Source: Flaccisagitta enflata
Taxonomy: Eukaryota; Chaetognatha; Sagittoidea; Aphragmophora
DNA length: 64,000 nt
Direction of reading: 5' to 3'
NCBI GenBank assembly: GCA_965153355.1
Contig: OZ231128.1
Span: 40,982,001-41,046,000, forward strand
The position numbers and the translations under genes are program-made. Shown here piece after piece: positions 1 through 11,829 of the stretch (the stretch's first letter is position 1; each line of letters opens with the position of its first letter). Below the pieces are notes generated by a model. The model was given only the letters and a program-made list of their open reading frames with translations. It searched no databases and had not been told where the DNA came from.

Positions 1-7
1 TATTTTT

Positions 8-160
8 AGTCGCGTGCACGCGACTCTACAACCCGCTTTGTCCGTCGGTCGGTCACACCTTTTTTAACCTCACTGCTCCTGCCAAAGTGATCTGGTGACC
101 TCAAATATGGCCCCTGCCCATCCGCACGCGACTTCGGTAGCCGTGTATCCGGCCTTGTTC
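8..160 (+). repeat. Palindrome-triplet element, copy A1
   Basis: Short dispersed element. It opens with TTTT and the perfect 18-nt palindrome AGTCGCGTGCACGCGACT (8-25), followed by CTCTACAACCCGC and a GGTC-type tetranucleotide run. A third copy of the half-word, GCACGCGACT, is at 124-133, and the element closes with GTGTATCCGGCCTTGTT. It has no coding potential. The same architecture recurs in about a dozen places in this window, so it is an interspersed repeat. Its mobilising enzyme is unknown. Confidence 0.8.
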
Positions 161-173
161 ATTTAAAATGACC

Positions 174-1180
174 ATTCAGCCCGTTAAAGGTTTCTCGAGC
201 AAGTTAAATTGAAAAATTAAAATCCAGCCTGAATACTTTCCAAGAAACATTAACGTGCATTGTAGTCCCTGTACACCTCAGCGATAACACTTTTTAATAT
301 CTTCTAAAGGAAAATTTAGCTCCGTCAACATCTCTTCTTATCGTAAACGTCAAATCTGAATCTATTATACAAGACTCCGACTGATGTAACTAGAGATACC
401 CATCGTTTCGATTTTTTAACGACTAAAAGTGAAATTTGATCCTTCAGCCGTGGCTGAGCCTCGAGGTTAACCACCTAGGCTTATCAAAGCTTATATTATT
501 TCTTTCGATCCGTGTTGAAATTTTAAATAAAGCACTTTTTCCTAGACATCCCTTGAATTGTTCACGCTTTCAGAGTGAGCGAGAGAGAAATTCGCACGAT
601 TACTTGTTCCCGAAAGCGAAATAAGTGACACCGTATTTGCTCTTATTAACGCTCCGGGCGCTGTTGAAATTGGAATTCAACACTGCCATATTTTGCTCTT
701 ATTAGCGCCCTCCATTAGAACAAAAATGTATCGTCATCGATATCACATTGAAATTTTTCCACTTTTGTTTTGAAAATTCTTAAGAAATTCAGAAATTCTG
801 ATCAGTTTCTTGTATTTCTCCGAAATATCCATAGAGAAAGGCAACCTTCAGTATCTTTCATTGTTTTTTTTTTAGTTTTCCCTCTGAAACAAACAATGAA
901 AGAAAGGAGGGGGGCGCTCGATATATGGAGGGGGGTCGTTATGTATCCAAGTACATGTTTATGTATGCGAAAATGTACGTTGGTTCGCCGATCTTAGATA
1001 TTTCTTTTCTCTAACGATTTCGATCATTTTTTCGGATATTTTCAATTTACTAAGTGATAGGGCAGAATTTCTAACCCCCCATCCAAATCTTATTAACCAA
1101 CAGGGCGATAAACACCAAATTTGGTACCAAGGCTCATCGCATGATCGCAGTAGTGGATAATAAATGACTGAGGCGATTAT
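174..1180. other. Non-coding stretch, nothing recognised
   Basis: AT-rich sequence with no exon that I recognise. It would lie inside or beyond the DNAJC10-like gene, whose later exons should be on this side. I could not find the next expected exon, just after the J domain, here. A short GCGCC-containing motif is seen at 645-660 and 703-715, and a related GGGCGC motif recurs near 35010-35090. Confidence 0.4.
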
Positions 1181-1181
1181 T

Positions 1182-1280
1182 AGCTGCGGACACGCAACTC
1201 TATTAGAGGCTTTAACCGTCCGTCCGTTGGTCCGTCTGTGGTGATCGACCGAAAAGTAGGAAAAAGCGCATTTGTAATGC
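1182..1280 (+). repeat. Truncated palindrome-triplet element (AGTTGCG subtype)
   Basis: Begins with the near-palindrome AGCTGCGGACACGCAACT (1182-1199), then CTCTATTAGAGGC and CCGTCCGT-type repeats. This matches the reverse complement of the complete copy at 56775-56958 as far as the GCGCATTT motif near 1268-1276. The right half, including the third copy of the word, is missing. Confidence 0.6.
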
Positions 1281-1448
1281 TACATTTATTATTTTCTGTG
1301 TGTGCGAGTGAGCATGGGATGGATCACGTCGCAATGATTGATCGCTAACAGATGGGCAGAGGCAGTAGCCAGATGGACGGACCTTTATAAGGACACGGCC
1401 CCATAAAGAGTAACATGGCAAGCCACTAAAATGCCGATTTATCGCTAC

Positions 1449-3641
1449 CTGATTTGAGCCATCTAGTCCTTCTTCCCCGTGCTGATCATACTTGCGCCTC
1501 ATCTCGTCGTCTTTAAGCACTTCGTAGGCCCGGTTGATCTTCATGAATTTGTTACTGGCCTCGGGATCGTCCTTGTCACAAAGATGAGGATGAGAATTAT
1601 CAAATCAATCAATTTTTGTGTAAACGAGAACCCTAAGGATTTAGCGATTGTGAGGTATGAAGCGAGAGAGGATTGGGAAAATCAATATCATGACCACCTA
1701 GTAATGGTATAGTCTACCTAAAAAAATCTGAACAGTATCTGGGTCCGCGACGGAAGGGGGTTAAAGATCACCAATTCCGTAAGATCGCTATGACCAAAAG
1801 ATCGCTAACCCTGTAAGTTCGCCAAAACTATAAGACTTTACATTTAGAGCCGCCATACAAAGTTTCATGCAAATCCGTTGAAAAATGACAAAGTTATGCA
1901 CGTTTTTCACTTTTAGGCTAGTAGGGTGGTTGGGTGGTAGGCTGGTTTAGATAAATAGTGTGCGTATGTTGAGTTCTTCCATTTAGAGACTCCATACCAT
2001 GTTTCAACCAATTTGGTTAAAAAATGTCAAATTTATGTAAGTTTTTACTTTAAGGCCGGTAAGCTGGTTGGGTGGTAGGTTGGTTTGGCCAGTTAGCATG
2101 CTCAAACATAAATAAATCACATGTGTTGAGTCCTTCCATTTAGAGACTCCATACTAAATTTCAACCAAATTGGTTGAAAAACGCCAAAGATATGCACATT
2201 TATCACTTTTTGGTTGGTAGGCTGGTTGGGTGGTAGGCTGGTTTGACAGGATAAATAGTGCGCATATGTTGAGTTCTTCCATTTAGAGACCCCATACCAA
2301 GTTTCAACCAAATTAGTTGAAAAATGACAAAGTTAAGCAAGTTTTTCACTTTTGTGCCGGTTGGCTGGTTGGGTGGTAGGTCGGTTTGGCCGGTTAGCAT
2401 GCTCAAATGCATATAAATCACATACATTTGTTGAGTCCTTCCATTTAGAGACTCCATACCAAATTTCAACCAAATCGGTTGAAAAACGCCAAAGTTATGC
2501 ACGTTTTTCACTTTTAGGCCGGTAGGCTGGTTGGGTGGTAGGCTGGTTTAACAGGATAAATAGTTTGCATATGCTGAGTCCTTCCATTTAGAGACTCCAT
2601 ACCAAGTTTCAACCAAATCAGTTGAAAAATGACAAAGTTACGCAAGTTTTTCACTTTAAGGCCGGTTGGCTGGTTGGGTGGTAGGTCGGTTTGGCCGGTT
2701 AGCATGCTCAAATGCATATAAATCATATACATATGTTGAGGCCTTCCATTTAGAGACTCCATACCAAATTTCAGCCAAATCAGTTGAAAAATGCCAAAGT
2801 TATGCACGTTTTTCACTTTTAGGCCAGTAGGCTGGTTGGGTGGTAGGCTGGTTTAACAGGATAAATAGTTTGCATATGCTGAGTCCTTCCATTTAGAGAC
2901 TCCATACCAAGTTTCAACCAAATCAGTTGAAAAATGACAAAGTTTCGCAAGTTTTTCACTTTTAGGCCGGTTGGCTGGTTGGGTGGTAGGTCGGTTTGGC
3001 CGGTTAGCATGCTCAAATGCATATAAATCATATACATATGTTGAGGCCTTCCATTTAGAGACTCCATACCAAATTTCAGCCAAATCGGTTGAAAAATGCC
3101 AAAGTTATGCACGTTTTTCACTTTTAGGCCGGTAGGCTGGTTGGGCCGGTTGGGTTGGTCGGATCACAAAAATCGGATAGGATGTAAAGCGCCTTACCCT
3201 AGCACAACTTCCCACCAAATATGAACCAAATCGGTCAAAGCATAAAAAAGTTATCCATTTTTTAAAATCCGGGACGACAACGACGACGACGACAACGACG
3301 ACGACGACACCCACCCGCCTTGAATTATAGTCCGCGTCGGAATGATATTCCGTCGCGGACAACAATGATTCAATTTCTTTCTGCTCATTCGCTGGACTAG
3401 ATCATGCGCTAGAACCGCCAGAACCCCGCAGTCGTGCAGTCATCCCACAACGTACCTGGTTTTTATCGGGATGCATCTCAAGGGCGAGCTTCTTGAAGGC
3501 ACGGCGTATTTCCCTATTATTAGCTTGACGGCTTATCCCGAGCAGACCGTAAAAGTCTTCTCCAGAAGACGCCACCGAAACAAGACACAACATCAAAAAA
3601 ACGATGCAGCGGGAAAACAGGACGGAGCATTGTCGGCGCAC
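1449..3641 (-). CDS. DNAJC10: DNAJC10/ERdj5-like ER co-chaperone, first two exons (partial)
   Basis: Exons 3456-3641 and 1449-1571 (minus strand), both phase 0, joined by a 1.9-kb intron full of tandem repeats. The start at 3641 opens a hydrophobic signal peptide (residues ~1-27), followed directly by a J domain: DFYGLLG, the HPD tripeptide with HPDKN, and in exon 2 KFMKINRAYEVLKD and the KYDQHGEEGL end. This arrangement (signal peptide, N-terminal J domain, then the G-E-x-GL boundary) is that of DNAJC10/ERdj5, an ER-lumen J protein. In the known family the J domain is followed by thioredoxin domains that reduce disulphides of misfolded clients for ERAD. Those domains are not in the window, because transcription runs toward coordinate 1. 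The donor is CAG|GTACGT and the exon 2 acceptor is ACAAG. Another ER J protein is possible, but the spacing to the signal peptide favours DNAJC10. Confidence 0.82.
1840..3165 (+). repeat. Tandem repeat of ~150/305 bp in the DNAJC10-like intron
   Basis: Alternating ~150-bp monomers share CCTTCCATTTAGAGACTCC, CATACCAA(A/G)TTTCA and GGCTGGTTGGGTGGTAGG. Two monomer types pair into a ~305-bp higher-order unit, with unit starts near 2209, 2514, 2819 and 3124. The 2514 and 2819 units are nearly identical, while the outer units are more diverged, as expected if the array grows from its interior. Reverse-strand ORFs of ~100 codons here are a by-product of the period and not genes. Confidence 0.85.
3273..3310 (+). 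repeat. CGA trinucleotide run
   Basis: Imperfect (CGA)n microsatellite at the end of the intronic tandem array. Confidence 0.8.
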
Positions 3642-4647
3642 AGATACTTGAAAAAAAAAAGGAACAGGGCCGGTTACGTGGCTAACTCAGTCGCTTATGG
3701 GTGGGTAAGGAGAGAAAGGCAACTCATGGACTTGGGCAGGGGTACTAAGGGCGGTAAAACAATATTCTTTACAAATAATCAGTATTCCCGCCACTGTATG
3801 GCCTAATGTTAGTTACTCGGAAAAAATGCCTCGGCATAGCGGCCCATACTGGGGGGTAGTATGGACCTTCCCCATGACATTCATACCAAGAGCCAAATGT
3901 TTTACTTGGAAATTAGGCTAAAATGGCCTAATATAGCCATTTCTCAAGTCATTTCTGCTCTTTCATGGAATTTTTGGCTTTTTTTTTCATATCATCATAT
4001 GACTGACTTTTTCCTCTAGAAATGATGCCAACAGGTATTTCATTACCCTATGGATACATGCCAGGCCAAAGCAAAAAAAAAAATCAGGTCAAATTGACCT
4101 GATATGGCCTGATCTAAGGCATTTTTAAGGCCAAAAATCCATTTTATCGACTTTTAAAAATTCAAAATAATTTTTCGAGCTTCTCCTCTCTGTTACTGTT
4201 ATCTTGCAATTTATCTACACTGAATGAAAACAATCTTGGCCTGGAAAGCAAAAATCTCAGGTCAAGATGAAGTAATTAGGCCAAACACTGTCATCTTACA
4301 GCCCTTAAATCTTTATCAGGAAGAATGAAACTTTGATAAATGATCATATTTCCTTAAGAATTCATAACATAAATTTTACATTCTTGCTCCCCCCCCCCAC
4401 TCCCTGAATCTTAAACTGAAAACTAGAACAACCTTAATGGTGGCGTGCAGCAAGAGAATCAACTTTTATCCATAACCAAATATTTTCAACGTAATACATT
4501 TCATTGACATTGAATTCGATCTGCCATTGGAACTGGAAGGCAAATTAATAAAAAAATCATTACGTAAATCGTAACGTTTGGCTTTTAAGTGGCGTGAGTG
4601 AATTTAGAAGGTGTTTTTGTAGATTTTGAATTTACTTCAGCCTTTGA

Positions 4648-4668
4648 GTGCTGTTGTTGTTGTTGTTT

Positions 4669-4738
<70 letters not shown>

Positions 4739-4802
4739 GGTTGTTGTTGTGGTTAATGTTGTGGTTAATGTTGTGGTTAATGTTGTGGTTATTGTTGTGG
4801 TT

Positions 4803-4872
<70 letters not shown>

Positions 4873-4875
4873 TGG
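4648..4875 (+). repeat. GTT trinucleotide microsatellite
   Basis: About 225 bp of (GTT)n interrupted by a GGTTAAT/GGTTATT variant block near 4738-4803. It translates as homopolymers in all frames, and those frames are not genes. Confidence 0.95.
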
Positions 4876-4942
4876 TTGTTTCTGTTATTGTTAGCTAAAA
4901 ACAATTGCACAGGATCTAACTCTCATTCTAAAAGCAATTTTT

Positions 4943-5121
4943 AGTCGCGTGCTATGCTACTCTACACCCCCCGTCGGTTGGTTGCTGGGTCGGTTGGTCC
5001 ACTTTTTACTTTTTTGGCGTTTTTTAAGCTTTTTGAGCTCCTGCCCAGATGCCCTTGTGACCTTCAGCACTTCTCCTGCCCATCCGCACGCGACTAGGGT
5101 AGCCGTGTATCTGGCCTTGTT
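4943..5121 (+). repeat. Palindrome-triplet element, copy A2
   Basis: Left half-word AGTCGCGTGC (4943-4952) with a decayed right arm, then CGGTTGG-type repeats. The third copy GCACGCGACT is at 5086-5095, and the end is GTGTATCTGGCCTTGTT. The left word and the distant third copy remain complementary although the hairpin partner has mutated. Confidence 0.75.
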
Positions 5122-5754
5122 GTGTTTCTTTTTGTTGGATTGACAGTTATCCAGTCGCGAATCCCCCATTGAAAAAAAAGTTTTGGCGTTAAAAGCTTTT
5201 ACAGATGCAGAAACACTAAGTCACTATGCTAATTGAATCTCGATGATGACGATTTTGATTGCGAGCTAGTGACTCAATGACATTGTGTTTTATCATAAGC
5301 TCAAAACTCTACGGTAATCAGTTGGTCAGTCTGTTGGTATTTGAAAACATTGTTCCTGCTTTGGTCAACAATAAGTCTTAAGTGAAGAACTGATAAGTTA
5401 TCTCTTCTATGTCATTTACGCCTGGAGAAGCCAAAAATTACCTGAAATCTGGCCACATCAGCTCATCCAGACCAGAGTATTGGTAGCGAAGCCAAATACA
5501 CATTTGTTCGGTGAATTGTTCACAAGGCAGGGGAAAAAACCGTCACCTTACCAATCCTTCATGCCTGCACACAAGGCTTTCGCAGATAAAAAGACACACT
5601 TTTTTGGCCATGTTAGGTCATTTTGGCCTAATATCTACGCTACTCCATCCGCATGTATACCCATACAGAATAACAGGTCGCCCAAGGGCAATATGTGGTC
5701 AGCGATAACCATTGTCCTGCTTTGCTTGATTGGGAATTGCAGTGAGGGGAAACA

Positions 5755-6344
5755 GGGCAGCGGTTCCGAAGGGGACAAAGTCCTGTAGAACACAGGGGGA
5801 CTTTCGTTCGTCCTTTGTGAAAAAGTTGATGAGACGCTATAGAGGGCTGATTGAGGGCCTTCAAGAGCCTGAAAGCTTTTCCAAGGCTATTTCAAGGCCA
5901 GAGAAAGATATCTAGGCCTGTCGGCATTTATTTGAGGTCTGAATGGGCAGAATTGATGTCTAAGAGGGCCGATGTAACGCCTGAAAAAGGCGATTGGAGG
6001 CTTGTAGGGCTGATTTAAGGCTTGAGAAAGCTGAATTAGGGCCTAAAAGATCAGAGAGCTGATTTGAAGACTGAGAGCGCTGATTTGAGGCTTGGTTGGC
6101 CGATTTGAGGCCTGAGAGGCTGGATTTAGGCCTAGAGGGTGGATTTGAGGACTGAGAGGCCAGATTTGAGGCCTGAGAGACCAGGTTTAAGGCCTGAGAT
6201 GCCAGTTTTGAGGTCAGAGAGGCCAGGTCTGACGCCTGACAGGCCTAATGGGGGGACAAACGGAAGGACAAACGAACTAACGAACGAATGGACGAAAGTC
6301 CCCCTGTGTTCTACAGAACTTAGTCCCCTTTGGGGCCACTGCCC
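5755..6344. mobile_element. Inverted-repeat element E1 with internal 22-bp minisatellite
   Basis: Terminal inverted repeats of about 58 bp: left from GGGCAGCGGTTCCGAAGGGG (5755), right ending CCTTTGGGGCCACTGCCC (6344). Both include TGTAGAACACAGGGGGACTT or its complement. The interior from ~5920 to 6245 is an imperfect ~22-bp tandem repeat based on GGCCTGAGAGGCC..TTTGA. Four further elements share the GGGCAGCGGCCCC end and a similar array, so this is a real non-autonomous family. Confidence 0.7.
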
Positions 6345-6377
6345 AAAAAGCTTAGCTAAATGTTTTCAAATCCTATT

Positions 6378-6942
6378 GGGCAGCAGCCCCAGAAGGGCCG
6401 ATGATCTTTTATTCCACATAGGGCAATTTTCTGTGGTTTCCGTCTGTCTGTCCATCCCCCCCGGCCTCAAAACAGGCCTCCCAGACTGCTAATGAAGCCC
6501 TTTTGACCCCCAATAAGGCCTCTCAGACCCAAATTCATTATTACAGACCTCAAATCAGGCTTATCAGACCCCAAATCAGGCCTCTCAGATCCCAAATCAG
6601 GCCTTTCAGACCCCCAAAGTAGGTGTCTCCAACCCCAAATCATGTCTCTCAGACCCCAAATCAGACCTCTGGACCCCAAATCAGACCTCTAGACCCAAAA
6701 TCAGGCTTCTCAGACCACAAATTAAACCTCTCAGACACCAGATCAGGCCTCTCAGATCCCAAATCAGGCTACTCAGACTCTAAATCAGGCCTTTCAGGCC
6801 CCAAATTAGACCCCTCAGACCCCAAATCAGGTCTTTCAAACCCCAAATTAAGCATCTCAGATCCCCAAACCAGCTTCTAAAACCAAATAAAATTGTTCTA
6901 TGCTGAATCATGGGTCATTGGCCCCTCCAGGGCGGCTGCCCC
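6378..6942. mobile_element. Inverted-repeat element E2 with internal 22-bp minisatellite
   Basis: The left end GGGCAGCAGCCCCAGAAGG (6378) and right end CCAGGGCGGCTGCCC (about 6942) are inverted copies over ~65 bp, including the GATGATC/TATGATTC and GGCAATTTT motifs. The interior from 6465 to 6880 is a ~22-bp array of the form CAAATCAGGCCTCTCAGACC, in the orientation opposite to E1, its neighbour 33 bp away. Confidence 0.7.
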
Positions 6943-7385
6943 TCTCATCATCTCATTCCCACATACACTCAGGGGCTTAGGGGCATTGGGTATCGCAGAC
7001 CATGTGACGCTTTTGCGACTATTACTTTCTGAAATGGATTTTTGGCCTTAAATCAGGCCACAATAGGTCAATTTGACCAGATTTTCTTCTTGCCTCGGCC
7101 CGGCATGTATGCATAGGTAATAAAATAAACGTTGTCATCAGTTCCGGAGAAAAAAAATTCACTCAAATGAAAAAAAACCGTGAATTCCATGGTAGGGCCA
7201 AAATGACCTGAGAAATGGCCATATTAGGCCATTTTGGCCTAATTTCCAAGTAGAACATTTGGCTCTTGGTATGGATGTGATGGGGAGGGTCCATACTACC
7301 CCCCAGTATGGGCCGCTATGCCGAGGCATTTTTTCCGAGTAACTACCGTTAGGCCATGCAGTGCCGCTACTTTGTAAACCGTTAC

Positions 7386-8740
7386 ACTTATTTAACAAGG
7401 CCAAGATGTCCAATAGATGCGTCCTCTTTATATGTAAGATACTGCATGATAGGTGGAACAACATCCCTCACTATACCCAAAATGAAACTTAATGGAAGAG
7501 GGCTATGTGAGCCCTTACTGACTAGTTTCTTCACACATTTATAATTTTCCATAAATCAAACTTTAAATAACATTCTCTTTCAATCTAACCCAAAAGAAAA
7601 TGATAAAGATATTAACTAATTAAAATATGCCCCCCCTCCCCACAGCCCCCTTCACCCCCAAACCACCGCCCCCCACGTCACAGCCCCCTCCACCATCAAC
7701 GCCCCCTCCTTCACCACCAACGCCCCAAGGACACATCTAAAGATGTAAAAAACTACAAAGAGACATGGAGAGACATGGAGAGACACAAAAAGAAATGAAG
7801 AGACAAAGAGAAAGAGAAAACCTCAGAAATTGCGTTCAGAAATGTGTTATGGACGGACGGACCTATCAAGGGACACACACTCTTGTAGAGATGCGAGGAC
7901 GCATCCAAAAACCGTTACATTAGACAAGACCCAGTCGAAAGGAGCCATTAAGAATAGAAGAAAAGATACGAGAGGACAAATTATAGGTCAAATTCGATGA
8001 TAAGTCATTCCGTCCGTCGTCTATGGGAGGGGATGAAATCCATTTCGGCCTACCAATTGTACGTTTCATTTTCGAGCCTTCCAATTTGCAGAGATCAATT
8101 ATCGATCGTTGTTTCGCATGTATATAAGTCAATACTCAAACGGTTTTCTGCCTCATAAGTCTCGATCACTAGTATAAATCGGATTGATGGATTGTCTTTT
8201 ATTGATCATAGCTCAGTGAGGATGAAGAATTGTAGATTTATGTTTTTGAACCAGAGATTCTTTGTTCGTTTATCATCATATATAAGTCAGTCATTTAGAG
8301 TAACTTATGTTTAACAACCAACAAGTAACAGTTTAACGGGGACGCATGGCATACTTTGTCCGCCACGAAATCCTCCGCCTGGTAAATAAAGACATAACAA
8401 AAACACTTTCAAGCATCAAGCACAAGACAAGCGCAACAACCGCAGGTTCGGGACGAACTTCCGATTCGCCTCTTCTCAACCTCGAGAACAAATTTGAAAT
8501 TGAGACCCTGATTCTCCTAACTGGCTTACGTCAAGCTGATGTCATCCGAAAGGTTCCAAGGCCAGGTTATTTACTATCTCGATTGGTTTAAACGGATTAA
8601 ATCACGGGGCCAGGATTATCTAGACTGACCCGTTCACTTAGCTGGAGACGATAAATAATCACGGGAGGAAAAAAAAAAGCTAAGAATCTAACATGGTCTG
8701 ATATCCCCGTTTGTTGAAAATCTCAACACTGAGCTAAGTC
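7386..8740. other. Intergenic stretch, no gene recognised
   Basis: Contains a C-rich segment (7627-7735) and short GAGACA-type repeats (7757-7820). Open frames at 7920-8132 (minus) and 8346-8591 (plus) have no recognisable domain, no splice context and no low-complexity explanation. I leave them uncalled. Confidence 0.4.
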
Positions 8741-8872
8741 AACAAGGCCAAGTAGGCCATTAAGGTGCGCCGTGTGGATCGTCGAACGAATGCGTTACCG
8801 AACAACCAACAGACAGACCGACCGACAGACCGACGGACAGAGCCAGTTATAGAGGTGCGTTGGCGCACCTAT
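8741..8872 (-). repeat. Palindrome-triplet element, copy B1 (AGGTGCG subtype)
   Basis: Minus orientation. The 18-nt hairpin AGGTGCGTTGGCGCACCT is at 8853-8870, and the third copy AGGTGCGCC at 8763-8771 is the exact complement partner on the other strand. Tetranucleotide CCGA/CAGA repeats lie between. The outer end is AACAAGGCCAAGTAGGCC. Confidence 0.75.
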
Positions 8873-9220
8873 AAATACAGAGCTAACACCAAGGTCTGTC
8901 AACAGATTGCCATGGCGAGATTTTTTTTTGAAAATCGCGAGTTCGAAACGCGGAGTCCCACAGAGCATACACAACCGCAACCACAACCATTAATCACTTT
9001 GGCGTCGAAACAATCAATCATAAATCATTTAAACGATATCATCTCTCCGTAGAAGATCATTCAATTGTCTTCTTCAATTTGCCTAATGAGGTGGCCAATT
9101 CGTGATTCACCCATTCCATTTTGTATGTTTGATCAAGACCCGAAAATGTGATCAGTGCAGCGAGCGGTGAGGACGTGTTTTTCTTCATCCTATCTGCTTC
9201 GATTTATTTTTCCTCGACCA

Positions 9221-11794
9221 TCAATCGGGAAACACTTTGTAGGGATTGAGAATACCCTTAGGATCGAAAATGCTTTTAATTTTCTTCATTTCCCCCACGG
9301 CCGCTGCGGATTTCGTGTAATGGATGCAATTGCGCTTTTTGAAGCCCAATCCGTGTTCCGCTGAGACGCTGCCACGGACGCCGGAAGTCCACTCATAAAT
9401 GAAAGGCTCAAGTTGACCGGCGACGAAAGGGTCGAAAACTGGCGAGGTCACGTTCAAATGCAAGTTGCCATCCCCTACATGACCGTAACTGAACAGTGGA
9501 GCCGTGAAAATAAAAAGAAACGGTCAATCAAGTGATCGCGACGCGCGACCCCAAAAGCTTTGTCCGGCGGTCGCGGTCCGCCCGTCGTATTGTAAGTCAT
9601 TTCTTGGTGTTATACTTTTAGCTGAAAAGTGTGAAAACGCGCGTATACAGACGCGACGATATGGCAAAACTGTAAAACCCTGTGTCAATCATACTGTTAT
9701 CTTTTCTCTTTCAATAGATTTATATTTCTATAGGGATGTGCTTTTTTCATTATTTGACTGCCTATGGGCATGGCTTTAAATATGCCAAAATGAATTGAGA
9801 TACAACTGGATCTGTCCGTTGGTCGGTCTGTCTGTCTGTGTGTCTGTCTGTAACGCATTCGTTCGACGATCAACACGTCGCACCTTATTAGCCTATTTGG
9901 CCTTGCCGTCATTCAATGCGGTATGAATGTTTGAATTGTTTATCAATTAGAATCTTGGAATTCTAGAGTTCCTTCCCCTACTTAACCTACTTAACTAAAG
10001 CAGTTAGCTATATGCGTGAGTAAATTAAGGTGATCCTAGCTTAGCTGAAGTAACTATTAACTAGTCATCTTCATGACCGGATTGAATGACCGATAGTCTG
10101 ATAGCCTAAAGAGTGATTAGTCCCCTTTCGGCTGTATAAGTAAAGGTTCTCTCACCCGCAAACTCGCGTGACGTTAGCGTCGGAAAGGCGCCGGCGAACG
10201 GCGCCAACCGCGTCGTAAAACGCGCTATGAGGCAAAGAAATGTCGTATTTGTAGCAATAACCATCTTTCAATAGCGCTTCGGCGATCCTTTCTCGAAGGC
10301 CCCACATGGAAGCGACTTTGGCCGAATCACTGGCCAAAACGCCATCGATTACCAAAGACGAACTCATCGCGGTCTCCAAGAACTGACTTAACTTCTCAGC
10401 ATCATGATCTGGCGAGAGACAAGTTACCAGAGAGACTGGTTAATAGCGTCTTTAGTGATGCCGGATGGATAGCATTACTACATTTTTAAAATAAGTGTAC
10501 GCACACATGCGACATTTGAGTTTTTAGTCGCGTGCACGCGACTCTACAACCCGCTTTGTCCGTCGGTCGGTCGGTCGGTTGGTTGGTCACATTTTACTTT
10601 TTTTTATGATTTTATTTCTTTGACCTCACTGCTCCTGCCCAAATGGTCTGGTGACCTCAAATATGGCCCCTGCCCACCCGCACGCGACTTCGGTAGCCGT
10701 GTATCCGGCCTTGTTTTTCTCGATTCTGCAACTGCATTTCTTCCTCTCACCCGGATTCGACCCAGAAGTTTCAATAAGGACGAAAAATGGCGAGTCGGCA
10801 GATTCCACTGGATTATCCAGACCCAAATTAGTTGTCACTACGGACATGGATTCCTGATCCATGAACTCAAAAGCCGATAGAATTTCGCCCAAATCCGATT
10901 TACAAAGCGAAAAGGTTGACAAAACAGCCTGAGGAGAGATATGAGATCCGCTTGAAAAGACCACAAAGGGATTTTCAAAATGACCCAAGACGATACTGCC
11001 AACACATACGCACTTCAAACGACTCAAGCGCTAGAAAAGCGGTGGTGACGGCATTTGGCTTGGTGGGACAGAGGATGGCGACGGCGGTTATGATTCCCAA
11101 TGTGCCCTCGGATCCAATAAATAATTGCTTCAGGTCAAGTCCGGTGTTGTCTTTACGCAAGGTTTGAAGACAATCAAGAACCCGTCCATCTGACAGGACC
11201 ACTTCAAGACCTGAGAAAGGTGGAACAGAAGATGGCATAGCTTCGGGGCACAACACTAATCTCGAGAAATAGTCTATTCAAAAAAACACATTGCTCACCC
11301 AGCACGCTGCCATGGAGACTGCCGTATCGCAGAAGGCGGATTCCACCAGCGTTTGTGGCGACATTACCCCCAATGTGACAACTTCCTTTGGCGCCCAGAT
11401 CCAAGGGCATCATCATTCCACCCTCCTCAGAAACGTAATTGTCCAACCATTCCAAAACGCATCCAGCCTGGCACACTAAAACGCCACTAAATGGGTAGAC
11501 GAGAAACAATCAATTTCTCTTTCTGTTTAAGATGACACTCAAACAGAAGTCACTAATATGTCCTATAGGCTGTATCCCTTCAAACACGAAGACCAACCTT
11601 ACACGATCTAAGGAGATCACTTGATTCATAAGAGAGGTAGATATGACGATCTCGTCGAATACAGGGACGCTACCACCAACGAGACCCGTGTTGCCCCCTT
11701 GCGGCACGACAGCAAGACCACGTGAACAGCAATAGCTGTGCGCAAAAGAATAAGTAAAAGAGAACGAGATAAATAAAGAGGGTGAGAGAGAGAA

Positions 11795-11829
<35 letters not shown>

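Larger units (their letters stand above)
3770..7385. mobile_element. Long inverted-repeat element with ~370-bp arms
   Basis: The arm at 3770-4160 is matched in inverted orientation by 7025-7385. Shared landmarks are ATGGCCTAA..TAGTTACTCGG, AAAAATGCCTCGGCATAGCGG, CCCATACT then a run of G then TAGTATGG, CCAAATGTTTTACTTGG and GGTCAAATTGACC. The interior holds a GTT microsatellite, palindrome-triplet copy A2 and two minisatellite elements (E1, E2). No transposase ORF is seen, so it is read as a non-autonomous inverted-repeat transposon that later collected insertions, or as an inverted duplication. Exact termini and target-site duplications were not resolved. Confidence 0.6.

Noticed and set aside
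8-165. tRNA-derived SINE
   Set aside because: No A/B-box pair or cloverleaf is visible. The palindrome plus tetranucleotide core does not resemble a tRNA head, and no A- or T-rich tail is consistent among copies.
4626-4944. Poly-Val, poly-Leu and poly-Asn frames
   Set aside because: A GTT microsatellite read in different frames and strands.
5480-5788. 102-codon plus-strand frame
   Set aside because: It runs into the inverted end of repeat element E1. Its C-terminus is repeat sequence.
8346-8591. 81-codon plus-strand frame
   Set aside because: Normal composition, but no recognisable domain, no neighbouring exon and opposite to all host genes. Not enough to call a gene.
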